The notes beneath the pieces are model-generated. The model ran no database searches. It was not told where the DNA came from and saw only the letters and a program-made list of their open reading frames with translations. Source: DATATV01 sp035551355 (GTDB lineage: Bacteria; Actinomycetota; Actinomycetes; Mycobacteriales; Pseudonocardiaceae). Taken from it: a stretch of DNA of 58,430 bases. A program made the translations under genes and the position numbers. Position 1 is the stretch's first letter; every line of letters begins with the position of its first letter. The DNA lies in NCBI GenBank assembly GCA_035551355.1, contig DASZNF010000050.1:1-58430 (forward strand), read 5' to 3'. Shown piece after piece: positions 9,175 through 16,621 of the stretch.

Positions 9175-11024
9175 GCACCGAAGCACGGTCCGCGCCGCCG
9201 GCCGCCGAGCCGGACGAGTCCTGGCGGGGCGTGGCCACCGAGGACATCGAGGAACTGGACCGGGCCACCGGGCTGAAGTTGCAGGCCCGGTCCCGGCGGC
9301 TGCTGCGCTCGCTGCTGCGCCCGCACCGGCGCGCGGCCGGGCTGGCCCTGCTGCTGGTCATCGCCGAGAATCTGGCCGGGCTGCTGGGCCCGTTGCTGAT
9401 CGCGGCCGCGCTGGACACCGGCGTGCCCGACGCGGTGCACGGCCGGCCTGCGGTACTGATCTGGTGCGTGGCCGGTTATCTGGCCGCCGGGACGACCGGC
9501 GCGGGGCTGCGGTTCGGATTCATGAAGGTGTCCGGCCGGATCGGCCAGGACGTGCTGCTGGACCTGCGGCAGCGGCTGTTCACCCACGCCCAGCGGCTGT
9601 CGCTGTCCTTCCACGAGTCCTACACCTCGGGCAAGATCGTGTCCCGGCTGACCAGCGACCTGGACTCCATCGAGGACCTGCTGGACCAGAGCCTGGACGG
9701 GCTGCTCTCGGCCATCTTCACCATCGTCGGCATCGGCGTGACCATGCTGTGGCTGGACGTGCCGCTGGCCCTGCTGGTGCTGGCCGGGCTGGTCCCGGTG
9801 CTGGTCGTGACCCGCTGGTTCTACCGGCGCTCGCAGCGGGCCTACCGCAACACCCGGGGCGCGATCGCGACCATCATCGTGCACTTCGTGGAGACCATGA
9901 ACGGCGTGCGCGCGGTGCAGGCGTTCCGCCGGGAACCGCGCAACGAGCAGATCATGGCCGGGCTCAACGACCGGTTTCGCGAGGCCAACCGGGACGCGCT
10001 GACCGTGGTCGCGCTGTTCACCTCGACCGTGCGGCTGATCGGCAACGTCTCGCTGGCCCTGGTGATCGGCATCGGCGCGCTGCGGGTGGCGCACGGCGGC
10101 CTGGACATCGGCGTGCTGGCCGCGTTCGCGCTGTACCTGCGCCGGTTCTACGACCCGCTGGACGACGTGGCCATGTTCGCCAACGCCTACACCGCGGCCA
10201 GCGCCGGGCTGGAGAAGGTGTCCGGCGTGCTGGAGGAGCGGCCCGGGGTGCCCGAGCCCGATGCGCCGGCAGAACTGGACGCACCGCGCGGCGAGATCAC
10301 CTTCGAGCACGTGCAGTTCCGCTACTCGGCCGGCACCCCGGTGGTGCTGCCCGCGCTGGACCTGCGTATTCCGGCCGGTCAGACGGTGGCGCTGGTCGGG
10401 CCGACCGGGGCAGGCAAGTCCACGGTGGCCAAGCTGGTGGCCCGGTTCTACGACCCGAGCGCGGGCGCGGTGCGGCTGGACGGGGTGGACGCCCGGGACC
10501 TGGCCGACGTGCGGCTGCGCACCGTGGTGGCCATGGTCACCCAGGAGAACTTCCTGTTCGGCGGGTCGGTGGCGGACAACATCGCGCTGGGCCGGCCGGG
10601 CGCGAGCCGGGCCGAGGTGGTGGCCGCGGCCACCGCGGTCGGCGCGCAGGAGTTCATCGCCGCGCTACCCGAGGGCTACGACACCGACGTGCGCAAACGC
10701 GGCGGCCGGTTGTCCGCCGGCCAGCGGCAGATGGTCGCGTTCGCCCGGGCGTTCCTGGCCGATCCGGCGGTGCTGGTGCTGGACGAGGCCACCTCCAGCC
10801 TGGACGTGCCCACCGAGCGGGCGGTGCAGGACGCGCTGGAGACGGTGCTGGCCCAGCGGACCGCGCTGATCATCGCCCACCGGCTGTCCACCGTGCTGAT
10901 CGCCGACCGGGTGCTGGTCATCGACGACGGCCGGGTGGTCGAGGACGGCAGCCCCGAGCAGCTGATCGGCGCGGACGGCCGGTTCGCCGCGCTGCACCAG
11001 GCCTGGGTCGACTCGCTGGTCTGA
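9171..11024 (+). CDS. ABC exporter half-transporter, catalytically competent subunit
   Basis: Partner of the upstream gene, 617 residues, with the same membrane-ATPase layout. Walker A GPTGAGKST is at 410-418. Walker B VLVLDEAT has the catalytic Glu539, and the H-loop IIAHRLS is intact. Its signature reads LSAGQ (514-518) instead of LSGGQ. The weak signature here and the Asp Walker B of the partner would meet in the same nucleotide site. That is the pattern known for heterodimeric exporters (TM287/288, LmrCD). The start overlaps the partner stop by four bases. The stop codon lies inside a terminator hairpin. Confidence 0.9.
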   Translation: MSTEARSAPPAAEPDESWRGVATEDIEELDRATGLKLQARSRRLLRSLLRPHRRAAGLALLLVIAENLAGLLGPLLIAAALDTGVPDAVHGRPAVLIWCVAGYLAAGTTGAGLRFGFMKVSGRIGQDVLLDLRQRLFTHAQRLSLSFHESYTSGKIVSRLTSDLDSIEDLLDQSLDGLLSAIFTIVGIGVTMLWLDVPLALLVLAGLVPVLVVTRWFYRRSQRAYRNTRGAIATIIVHFVETMNGVRAVQAFRREPRNEQIMAGLNDRFREANRDALTVVALFTSTVRLIGNVSLALVIGIGALRVAHGGLDIGVLAAFALYLRRFYDPLDDVAMFANAYTAASAGLEKVSGVLEERPGVPEPDAPAELDAPRGEITFEHVQFRYSAGTPVVLPALDLRIPAGQTVALVGPTGAGKSTVAKLVARFYDPSAGAVRLDGVDARDLADVRLRTVVAMVTQENFLFGGSVADNIALGRPGASRAEVVAAATAVGAQEFIAALPEGYDTDVRKRGGRLSAGQRQMVAFARAFLADPAVLVLDEATSSLDVPTERAVQDALETVLAQRTALIIAHRLSTVLIADRVLVIDDGRVVEDGSPEQLIGADGRFAALHQAWVDSLV

Positions 11025-11059
11025 GCCCCGGATCAGGGAAAACCTGGTCCGGGGCTCAG
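11021..11059. terminator. Bidirectional terminator hairpin holding both stop codons
   Basis: CTGAGCCCCGGATCAGG (11021-11037), loop GAAAA, CCTGGTCCGGGGCTCAG (11043-11059). This is a 17-base stem with a single G-T wobble. The TGA of the ABC gene (11022-11024) and the TGA of the opposing DUF2537 gene (11058-11056) both sit in the stem. No strong T tract follows on either strand. Confidence 0.8.
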
Positions 11060-11694
11060 ATAAGGGCGCACAGCAGCACCAGCCAGGCGCCGAGCAGGCC
11101 GGCCACCACGCCGTAGGCCACCCAGCGCCACACCAGGGCGTGCCGGGCCAGCCACACCGAGGGCGCCAGCCCGATGCCGATCACCAGGTTGGCCGCCAAC
11201 GCCAGCCAGTCGCTGGCCTGGCCAAGGGCCAGCGACAGCGCAACCACCACGATCCCGATCAGCACGGTGACGAACACGGTGACGGTCAGGCCGGTGGCCC
11301 ACGGGGTCGGTTCGGCCGGGCGGGGCGGCGCGGCCGGCCGCTCGTCGGCCGCTTCGACCTCGGGCACGGTGATCTCGCTGACCTGGCCGGTCAGCGGGTC
11401 GGTGTAGTACACCGAGGTGCGCATGACCGCGGCCAGCCGCCCGGCCAGCTGCCTGCCCCGGCGGGACACCAGGTCACCCGCGGGCGCGGCGGAATCCATC
11501 CCGGCCGCGACCACCGCGCCGGCCACCCGCGCCCATTCGTGCAGCGCGTCGGTCAGTTCACCGCCCAGTGCCAGGCTGCGCGGGTCGACCTCCGGCCGGG
11601 CGTCGGGCGCCTGGTCGTCGGCCGGTTCGCCCGCCAGCACCGCACGGCCATCCCGGGCGTGCAGCCACACGCTGGCCCCCTTTCCTCGCGGCAC
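11056..11694 (-). CDS. DUF2537-type membrane protein
   Basis: 212 residues. The first half is soluble and contains VRRSRGRQ-like basic and Pro/Glu-rich segments. The last 80 residues form about three to four membrane helices (from TGLTVTVFVTVLIGI to WLVLLCAL). In mycobacteria a DUF2537 protein (Rv0882, recalled) lies next to the same RNA methyltransferase gene, which supports the family call. The soluble N-terminal part is longer than that of the mycobacterial protein. It lies 47 bases downstream of the methyltransferase gene and is probably cotranscribed. Function unknown. Confidence 0.7.
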   Translation of the reverse strand: MPRGKGASVWLHARDGRAVLAGEPADDQAPDARPEVDPRSLALGGELTDALHEWARVAGAVVAAGMDSAAPAGDLVSRRGRQLAGRLAAVMRTSVYYTDPLTGQVSEITVPEVEAADERPAAPPRPAEPTPWATGLTVTVFVTVLIGIVVVALSLALGQASDWLALAANLVIGIGLAPSVWLARHALVWRWVAYGVVAGLLGAWLVLLCALI

Positions 11695-11741
11695 CCCCGG
11701 CGCCTTGTGGACAATCCCTGTGGCAATCTCCGCTGTCGAAA

Positions 11742-12545
11742 TTACTCACCCTCGCCAAGTGCGTGGAACGCGACGGCCGCGGCGGTGGCGACATTGAGGG
11801 AGTCCACCCCGGTGGTCATCGGAATGCGCACCAGTTCGTCGGCCGCGGCCAGCGCCCGCTCGGTCAGCCCGTGGCCCTCCGAACCGAGCAGCACCGCGGA
11901 CTTCCCGCCCGGCGGGATCTTCCGCAGCGGCGTCGCAGTCGGCCTCGGAGTCAACGCCAGCACCCGAAACCCGTTGTCCCGCAGCAGGTCCAACCCATCG
12001 TGCAGATCCGGCAGCTCGGTGAAGGGCACCCGCAGCACATGCCCCATCGACACCCGCACACTGCGCCGGTACAGCGGATCCGAACAGCCCGGCCCGAGCA
12101 GCACCCCGGAAACGCCCAGCGCGGCGGCATTGCGGAAGATCGATCCGAGATTCTCGTGGTCGCCAACGCCTTCCAGCACCGCGAGCAGCCGGCCGGCGGC
12201 GGCCAGCTCGGCCGGTCGCGGGCGCGGCGCGCGATCGGCGACAGCCAGCACGCCCCGGTTCAGATGGAAGCCGACGACCTGCGCCATCACCTCCGCGGTA
12301 GCCACGTAGACCGGCGCGTCCAGGGCGGCCAGTTCCTCGTGCAGCGACTCGATCCGGCGGGCCACGCCCAGCAACGCGCGCACCGGGTAGGCCGAGGCCA
12401 GCAACCGCTGCACCACGACCACGCCCTCGGCGATCACCAGTCCGCGGCCGCCGGGCCGGTCCGGTCGCCGATCGGCGGCGGACAGATCACGGAAGTCGTC
12501 GACTCGTGGATCACCGGGGTCATCGATCTCGATCACCAGTGACAC
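11742..12545 (-). CDS. TrmH/SpoU-family RNA 2'-O-methyltransferase
   Basis: Uses S-adenosylmethionine to methylate a ribose 2'-hydroxyl in rRNA or tRNA. It has a SPOUT knot at the C-terminus. Motif 1 is NLGSIFRNA (Asn132), motif 2 LLGSEGHGL, motif 3 VDSLNVATAAAV. The N-terminus has an RNA-binding substrate domain. Start: the GTG at 12545 (VSLVIEIDDPGD) is chosen because homologous N-termini begin near an acidic DDP motif. A GTG at 12590 is in frame, and neither has a good ribosome binding site. It is divergent from the GCS2 ligase gene and positionally equivalent to Rv0881 (recalled). The exact target nucleotide is unknown. Confidence 0.88.
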   Translation of the reverse strand: MSLVIEIDDPGDPRVDDFRDLSAADRRPDRPGGRGLVIAEGVVVVQRLLASAYPVRALLGVARRIESLHEELAALDAPVYVATAEVMAQVVGFHLNRGVLAVADRAPRPRPAELAAAGRLLAVLEGVGDHENLGSIFRNAAALGVSGVLLGPGCSDPLYRRSVRVSMGHVLRVPFTELPDLHDGLDLLRDNGFRVLALTPRPTATPLRKIPPGGKSAVLLGSEGHGLTERALAAADELVRIPMTTGVDSLNVATAAAVAFHALGEGE

Positions 12546-12704
12546 CCGCGAAGTCTGCCATGTCAGCGGTTTCCGGCCAGAAATGGGCACGAATCGCGCA
12601 CGATGCGCACACGGATAGCACCGGATTGGCCCCTAGCCCACCAGGCAAACCCCGTGTCACGGTGGGAGGCCGCTTGGCTGCCAAGACCCCGCACGGAGAC
12701 GGCG

Positions 12705-14201
12705 ATGAACCGCGATACGACAGCACACGCCTTCAGCCGATTGGAGCGGCAACTGTACAGACGCAAGATGCGACGCTGTCTCGAGGCGCTGTCGGTGATG
12801 CTGGAGCAGCAGGCTTTCTCGTTCTCCCAACGGCAGATGGGCATGGAGGTGGAACTGAACCTGGTGGACGGTTGCCTCAAACCGGCGATGGCCAACACGC
12901 TGGTGCTGGAGAAGATCAACGATCCGCGATTCACCACCGAGCTGGGGCAACAGAATCTGGAGATCAACGTCCCACCCAGACCGTTGGCCGGGGATCACCC
13001 GCTGGTGCTGGAACGTGAGCTCAACGATTCGCTGAAGCTGGCCGGTGACAAGGCTTTGGGCTCCGGCATCGGGGTGGCCCTTATCGGCATGCTGCCCACC
13101 CTGCGGGCCGAGCACTTCGACGCCAAATGGCTGTCCGCCGGTGAGCGGTACACCACACTCAACGACCAGATCTTCGCCGCGCGGGGCGAGGACATGGCGC
13201 TGGACATCGAGGGTTCGCCGCTGTCGGACGGAACGGTTGAACGATTGACCACCCACGCTCCGTCCATCCTGGCCGAAGCGGCGTGCACGTCTATGCAACT
13301 GCACCTACAGGTCACACCGCAGGACTTTCCGTCCTATTGGAACGCGGCCCAGGCCCTGGCCGGGGTGCAGGTCGCGCTGGCGGCCAACTCGCCCTATCTG
13401 TTGTCCAAGACACTCTGGCACGAGACCCGGATACCGTTGTTCCAGCAGGCGACCGACACCCGGCCGGAGGAGCTGCGCAACCAGGGCGTGCGGCCGAGGG
13501 TGTGGTTCGGCGAGCGGTGGATCGACTCGATCTTCGACCTGTTCGAGGAGAACGTCCGCTACTTTTCCGGCCTGCTCCAGGAAACCGACAGCGAGGACCC
13601 GCTGCAGGTGATCGCCGAGGGCCGGGCGCCGAAGCTGACCGAGTTGCGCAGGCACAACGGCACGGTGTGGCGGTGGAACCGGCCGGTGTACGACGTGGTG
13701 GACGGGGTGGCCCATCTGCGGGTGGAGAACCGGGTGCTGCCGGCCGGACCGACCGTGCTGGACATGATGGCCAACGCGGCGTTCTTCTACGGCGCGCAAC
13801 GGGTGCTGGCCACCGAGAAGAATCCACTGTGGACCGACATGTCGTTCGAGGCGGCCGAGGTCAACCTGCGCGCGGCGGCCAAGGACGGGCTGGCCGCGCG
13901 GCTGTACTGGCCGGGTGTCGGCTGGGTGCCCCCGGACGAACTGGTGCTGCGCAAGCTGTTGCCGGCCGCGCACGACGGACTGCGCGAGTTCGGTATGTCC
14001 GACGCGGCCCGGGAACGCTACCTCGGGGTGATCGAGCAACGCTGTCTGTCCAGACGCACCGGATCCATCTGGCAGCGGGACATGGTGGCCCACCTGGAAA
14101 CCGCCGGCGCGGACCGGGACAGCGCACTGGTGGACATGTTGCGGGCCTACCTGGCCAACGCGCACACCGGTGAACCGGTGCACACCTGGCCGGTCGACTG
14201 A
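12705..14201 (+). CDS. GCS2-family (glutamate-cysteine ligase-like) ATP-dependent ligase
   Basis: 498 residues of the carboxylate-amine/glutamate-cysteine ligase type. The ATP/Mg-binding stretch GMEVELNLV is at residues 46-54, followed by ELGQQNLEINVPP, the usual pair of acidic motifs in this fold. Later come STSMQLHLQV-like (here CTSMQLHLQV) and NSPYLLSK motifs. The ATG at 12705 is chosen for GGAG eight bases upstream; the frame is open back to 12603. Actinobacteria use mycothiol, not glutathione, so a classical glutathione role is unlikely and the true amine substrate is open. It stands alone, divergent from the methyltransferase gene. Confidence 0.75.
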   Translation: MNRDTTAHAFSRLERQLYRRKMRRCLEALSVMLEQQAFSFSQRQMGMEVELNLVDGCLKPAMANTLVLEKINDPRFTTELGQQNLEINVPPRPLAGDHPLVLERELNDSLKLAGDKALGSGIGVALIGMLPTLRAEHFDAKWLSAGERYTTLNDQIFAARGEDMALDIEGSPLSDGTVERLTTHAPSILAEAACTSMQLHLQVTPQDFPSYWNAAQALAGVQVALAANSPYLLSKTLWHETRIPLFQQATDTRPEELRNQGVRPRVWFGERWIDSIFDLFEENVRYFSGLLQETDSEDPLQVIAEGRAPKLTELRRHNGTVWRWNRPVYDVVDGVAHLRVENRVLPAGPTVLDMMANAAFFYGAQRVLATEKNPLWTDMSFEAAEVNLRAAAKDGLAARLYWPGVGWVPPDELVLRKLLPAAHDGLREFGMSDAARERYLGVIEQRCLSRRTGSIWQRDMVAHLETAGADRDSALVDMLRAYLANAHTGEPVHTWPVD

Positions 14202-14255
14202 CGAGTTCCTTTACGCCCCAGCATCTTTCGGCGCAACGGGGAAACGTGCGAAGCG

Positions 14256-14289
14256 GGTGGCCCAGCCGGCCACCTGGCCGGGCCACCCA
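14256..14289. terminator. Hairpin after the GCS2 ligase gene
   Basis: GGGTGGCCC (14256-14264) pairs with GGGCCACCC (14281-14289) around a GC-rich loop that can pair further. It lies between convergent genes; no T run follows. Confidence 0.6.
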
Positions 14290-14337
14290 CTTCCGATCCC
14301 GAACTGACAACCGCTCCCACCACGAAGCGGACGGGAG

Positions 14338-14356
14338 TTAGGTTAGGCTAACTTCA
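14338..14356. promoter_or_regulatory. DtxR/IdeR-like iron box without an obvious target gene
   Basis: TTAGGTTAGGCTAACTTCA matches the actinobacterial iron-box consensus TTAGGTTAGSCTAACCTAA at 17 of 19 positions. The core GTTAGGCTAAC is a perfect palindrome. It overlaps the last codons and stop of the MFS gene (minus strand) and lies 137 bases past the GCS2 ligase stop. No annotated gene starts next to it. Confidence 0.65.
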
Positions 14357-15829
14357 GCCAACACGCAAACGTGACGCCGGTCGCAGCGAACCGACCAGGC
14401 CGGAAACGGTGATCCCGCCCCGCCGGGCCAGCACCCAGCCACACAGCAGTGCGGCCACCGCGGACACCAGCCCGCCGAACAGGAACGGCGAGCGGCCGCC
14501 GAACTCCTCGGCCAGCCAGCCGGTCAACGGCCCGGCGATCGGGTTGCCGCCCAGGAACACCAGCATGTACAGACCCATCACCCGGCCCCGCATCTCCGGG
14601 CTGACCGACAACTGCACCACGCTGTTCGCGGTGGTGGAGAAGGTGAGCACGGCCCCGCCGACCGGGATCAGCAGCAGGCCGAACAGGGTGTAGGTGGGCA
14701 TCGCGGCCAGCAGGATCTCCAGCAGCCCGAACACCAGCCCGCTGGTGATCAGCACCCGCAGCCGGGGCGGGCCGCTGCGCGCCGAGGCCGACCGGCGGGC
14801 GGCCAGCGTGGCCCCGGCCAGGGTGCCCACCGCGAGCATGGTGGACAGCAGGCCGTATCCGGTGGCACTGCGGTGGAACACGTTGACCGCGACGTTGGCC
14901 AGCGTGGTGAAGAAGACGATGCCGAAGGTGGACACGCAGAACACCAGCACCAGCAGCACAAGGATGTCCGTGCGGCCGCGCACGTACCGGGCCGCGTCCA
15001 TCAGCTGCCCGCGCTGCCGCGGCAGTTTCGCGCTGGTGTAGAGCCGTTTGGGGTCCATCGCGACCAGACCCGCGATCACCGCGGCGAAACTGGCCGCGTT
15101 GATCAGGAACACCCAGCCGGTGCCCACCCAGTTGATCATCAGTCCGGCCACCGCCGGTCCGACGATGCGGGCCAGGTTGAAGGTCATGGAGTTCAGCGCG
15201 ACCGCGTTGGGCAGTTGCCTGCGCCCCACCATCTCCATCACGAACGACTGCCGGATCGGCGAGTCCATCGCGGAGAAACAGCCCAGCACCAGGCACAGCA
15301 GGTACACCTGCCACAACACCGCGGTCCCGGTGACGTCCAGCAGCCCCAGCGCCAGGGCGGTCACGCCCATCCCGGCCTGCACCGCGATCTCCAGCTTCCG
15401 CTTGTCCATCCGGTCGGCCAGCATGCCGGCCCACATGGACAGCAACAGCGTCGGCGCGAACTGCAACGCGGCCGCGATGCCCAGCGCCATCGGGCTGTGC
15501 CCGGACAGCTGCAACACCAGCCAGTCCTGGGCCACCCGCTGCATCCAGGTGCCCACGTTGGAGATCACCTGACCACCGGCGAACAACCGGTAGTTGCGCT
15601 CGGACAGCGAGGAGAACATGGCGGCGAACCGCGCAGGCTTCTTCTTGTCCACAGTGGACTCGACGAAGTTGGCGGCTTCGCCGGCGGCAGCGGCCTCGTC
15701 GACCTCCGCGACCACACCTGTGTCCACAATGGATGGTGCGGATGGTGCGGCTGGGCGGAGCGGCTCGGGCGGCGGATTCGAGTAGGTGTTATCGGCCCGT
15801 GTCGCGTTTCGCTCCGCCGTGCTCCGCAC
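14354..15829 (-). CDS. MFS exporter (MFS_3 / EntS-like)
   Basis: 491 residues with about ten to twelve membrane helices after a soluble N-terminal tail of about 80 residues. The pattern NYRLFAGGQVISNVGTWMQ at the first helix, and the later MDSPIRQSF and MRGRVMGLY stretches, are typical of the MFS_3 group of drug and siderophore exporters. The GTG at 15829 lies five bases after the marR stop, so the two genes form an operon and the transporter is probably controlled by the MarR protein. The substrate is unknown. An iron box at the 3' end hints at, but does not prove, a link with iron. Confidence 0.85.
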   Translation of the reverse strand: MRSTAERNATRADNTYSNPPPEPLRPAAPSAPSIVDTGVVAEVDEAAAAGEAANFVESTVDKKKPARFAAMFSSLSERNYRLFAGGQVISNVGTWMQRVAQDWLVLQLSGHSPMALGIAAALQFAPTLLLSMWAGMLADRMDKRKLEIAVQAGMGVTALALGLLDVTGTAVLWQVYLLCLVLGCFSAMDSPIRQSFVMEMVGRRQLPNAVALNSMTFNLARIVGPAVAGLMINWVGTGWVFLINAASFAAVIAGLVAMDPKRLYTSAKLPRQRGQLMDAARYVRGRTDILVLLVLVFCVSTFGIVFFTTLANVAVNVFHRSATGYGLLSTMLAVGTLAGATLAARRSASARSGPPRLRVLITSGLVFGLLEILLAAMPTYTLFGLLLIPVGGAVLTFSTTANSVVQLSVSPEMRGRVMGLYMLVFLGGNPIAGPLTGWLAEEFGGRSPFLFGGLVSAVAALLCGWVLARRGGITVSGLVGSLRPASRLRVG

Positions 15830-15834
15830 TGGTG

Positions 15835-16269
15835 TTACTGCCCCGCCATCCTGTCGATGATCCCGGCCGCTCGGTCGAGCAGCTCCCGTTCTTCCGCGTC
15901 CAATTCGGCCAACCGCCGATCCAGCCACGCCTCGCGCACGGTGACCTGCGCGTCGTGGAAGGCCCGGCCCGCTTCGGTCAGCGCGACGATCGCCTGCCGT
16001 CCGTCGGTGGGGTGAGGCCCCCTGGTCACGTAGCCCGCTTCTTCGAGAGCGGCGATGACCCTGGTCATCGACGGGGGCTGCACGCCCTCCTTCGCCGCCA
16101 GCTCCCCCGGGGTGAGCGGGCCGCACTTCCACAGCGTGGACAGCGCGGCGAGCTGGGTCAGCGACACCGCCGAATCGGTCCGCTGGGCTCGGAGCCTGCG
16201 ATTGAGCCGAACCACCGACAACCGCAACCGGCTGGCGAGGGTCCGTTCCTCAGGCGCGGACTCCGGCAT
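15835..16269 (-). CDS. MarR-family transcriptional regulator
   Basis: 144 residues with a winged helix: recognition region KEGVQPPSMTRVIAALEEAGYV, wing GPHPTDGRQAIVALT. It probably senses a small ligand and represses its own operon with the downstream MFS exporter. The ATG at 16269 is preferred; TATGCT lies six bases upstream and could be the -10 box of a leaderless transcript. A GTG at 16287 is the alternative. It is divergent from the DUF2530 gene with under 50 bases between, and is the position-equivalent of Rv0880 (recalled). Confidence 0.88.
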   Translation of the reverse strand: MPESAPEERTLASRLRLSVVRLNRRLRAQRTDSAVSLTQLAALSTLWKCGPLTPGELAAKEGVQPPSMTRVIAALEEAGYVTRGPHPTDGRQAIVALTEAGRAFHDAQVTVREAWLDRRLAELDAEERELLDRAAGIIDRMAGQ

Positions 16270-16315
16270 GTACTTAGCATACCTCACGAACTATCGCTTT
16301 CGGTAATCTGTCCAG

Positions 16316-16597
16316 GTGAGCCCCGACTCAGCCGAGGAATCCGGCCTGCGTACCCCGCCCGCGCTGCCCGCCCGCTGGGTGGACGCGCGCCCCTTGGTGG
16401 GTATCGGCACGCTGGCCTGGTTCCTGGCGTTCTGCGGCCTGTTGATCGCCCATCTGGGGTTCGGCACGGCGCCGACCGAATGGATCTGGACCTGTCTGGC
16501 CGGCTGGCTGCTCGGGTTCGTCGCGTTCGGCGTCATCCACTGGCAGCGCTCGGCCGCGCGTCGCGGCGCGCGTGGGGCCCAGCAGATCGACTTCTGA
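16316..16597 (+). CDS. DUF2530-type small membrane protein
   Basis: 93 residues with two membrane helices (from LVGIGTLAWFLAFCGLLIAH and from EWIWTCLAGWLLGFVAFGVI), a basic C-terminus and a GTG start. It resembles the small membrane protein next to the same marR in mycobacteria (Rv0879c, recalled). No function is known. It is divergent from marR and convergent with the GHKL ATPase gene. Confidence 0.75.
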   Translation: MSPDSAEESGLRTPPALPARWVDARPLVGIGTLAWFLAFCGLLIAHLGFGTAPTEWIWTCLAGWLLGFVAFGVIHWQRSAARRGARGAQQIDF

Positions 16598-16621
16598 TCC
16601 TCTTACCGACGGGCTTCCGGC

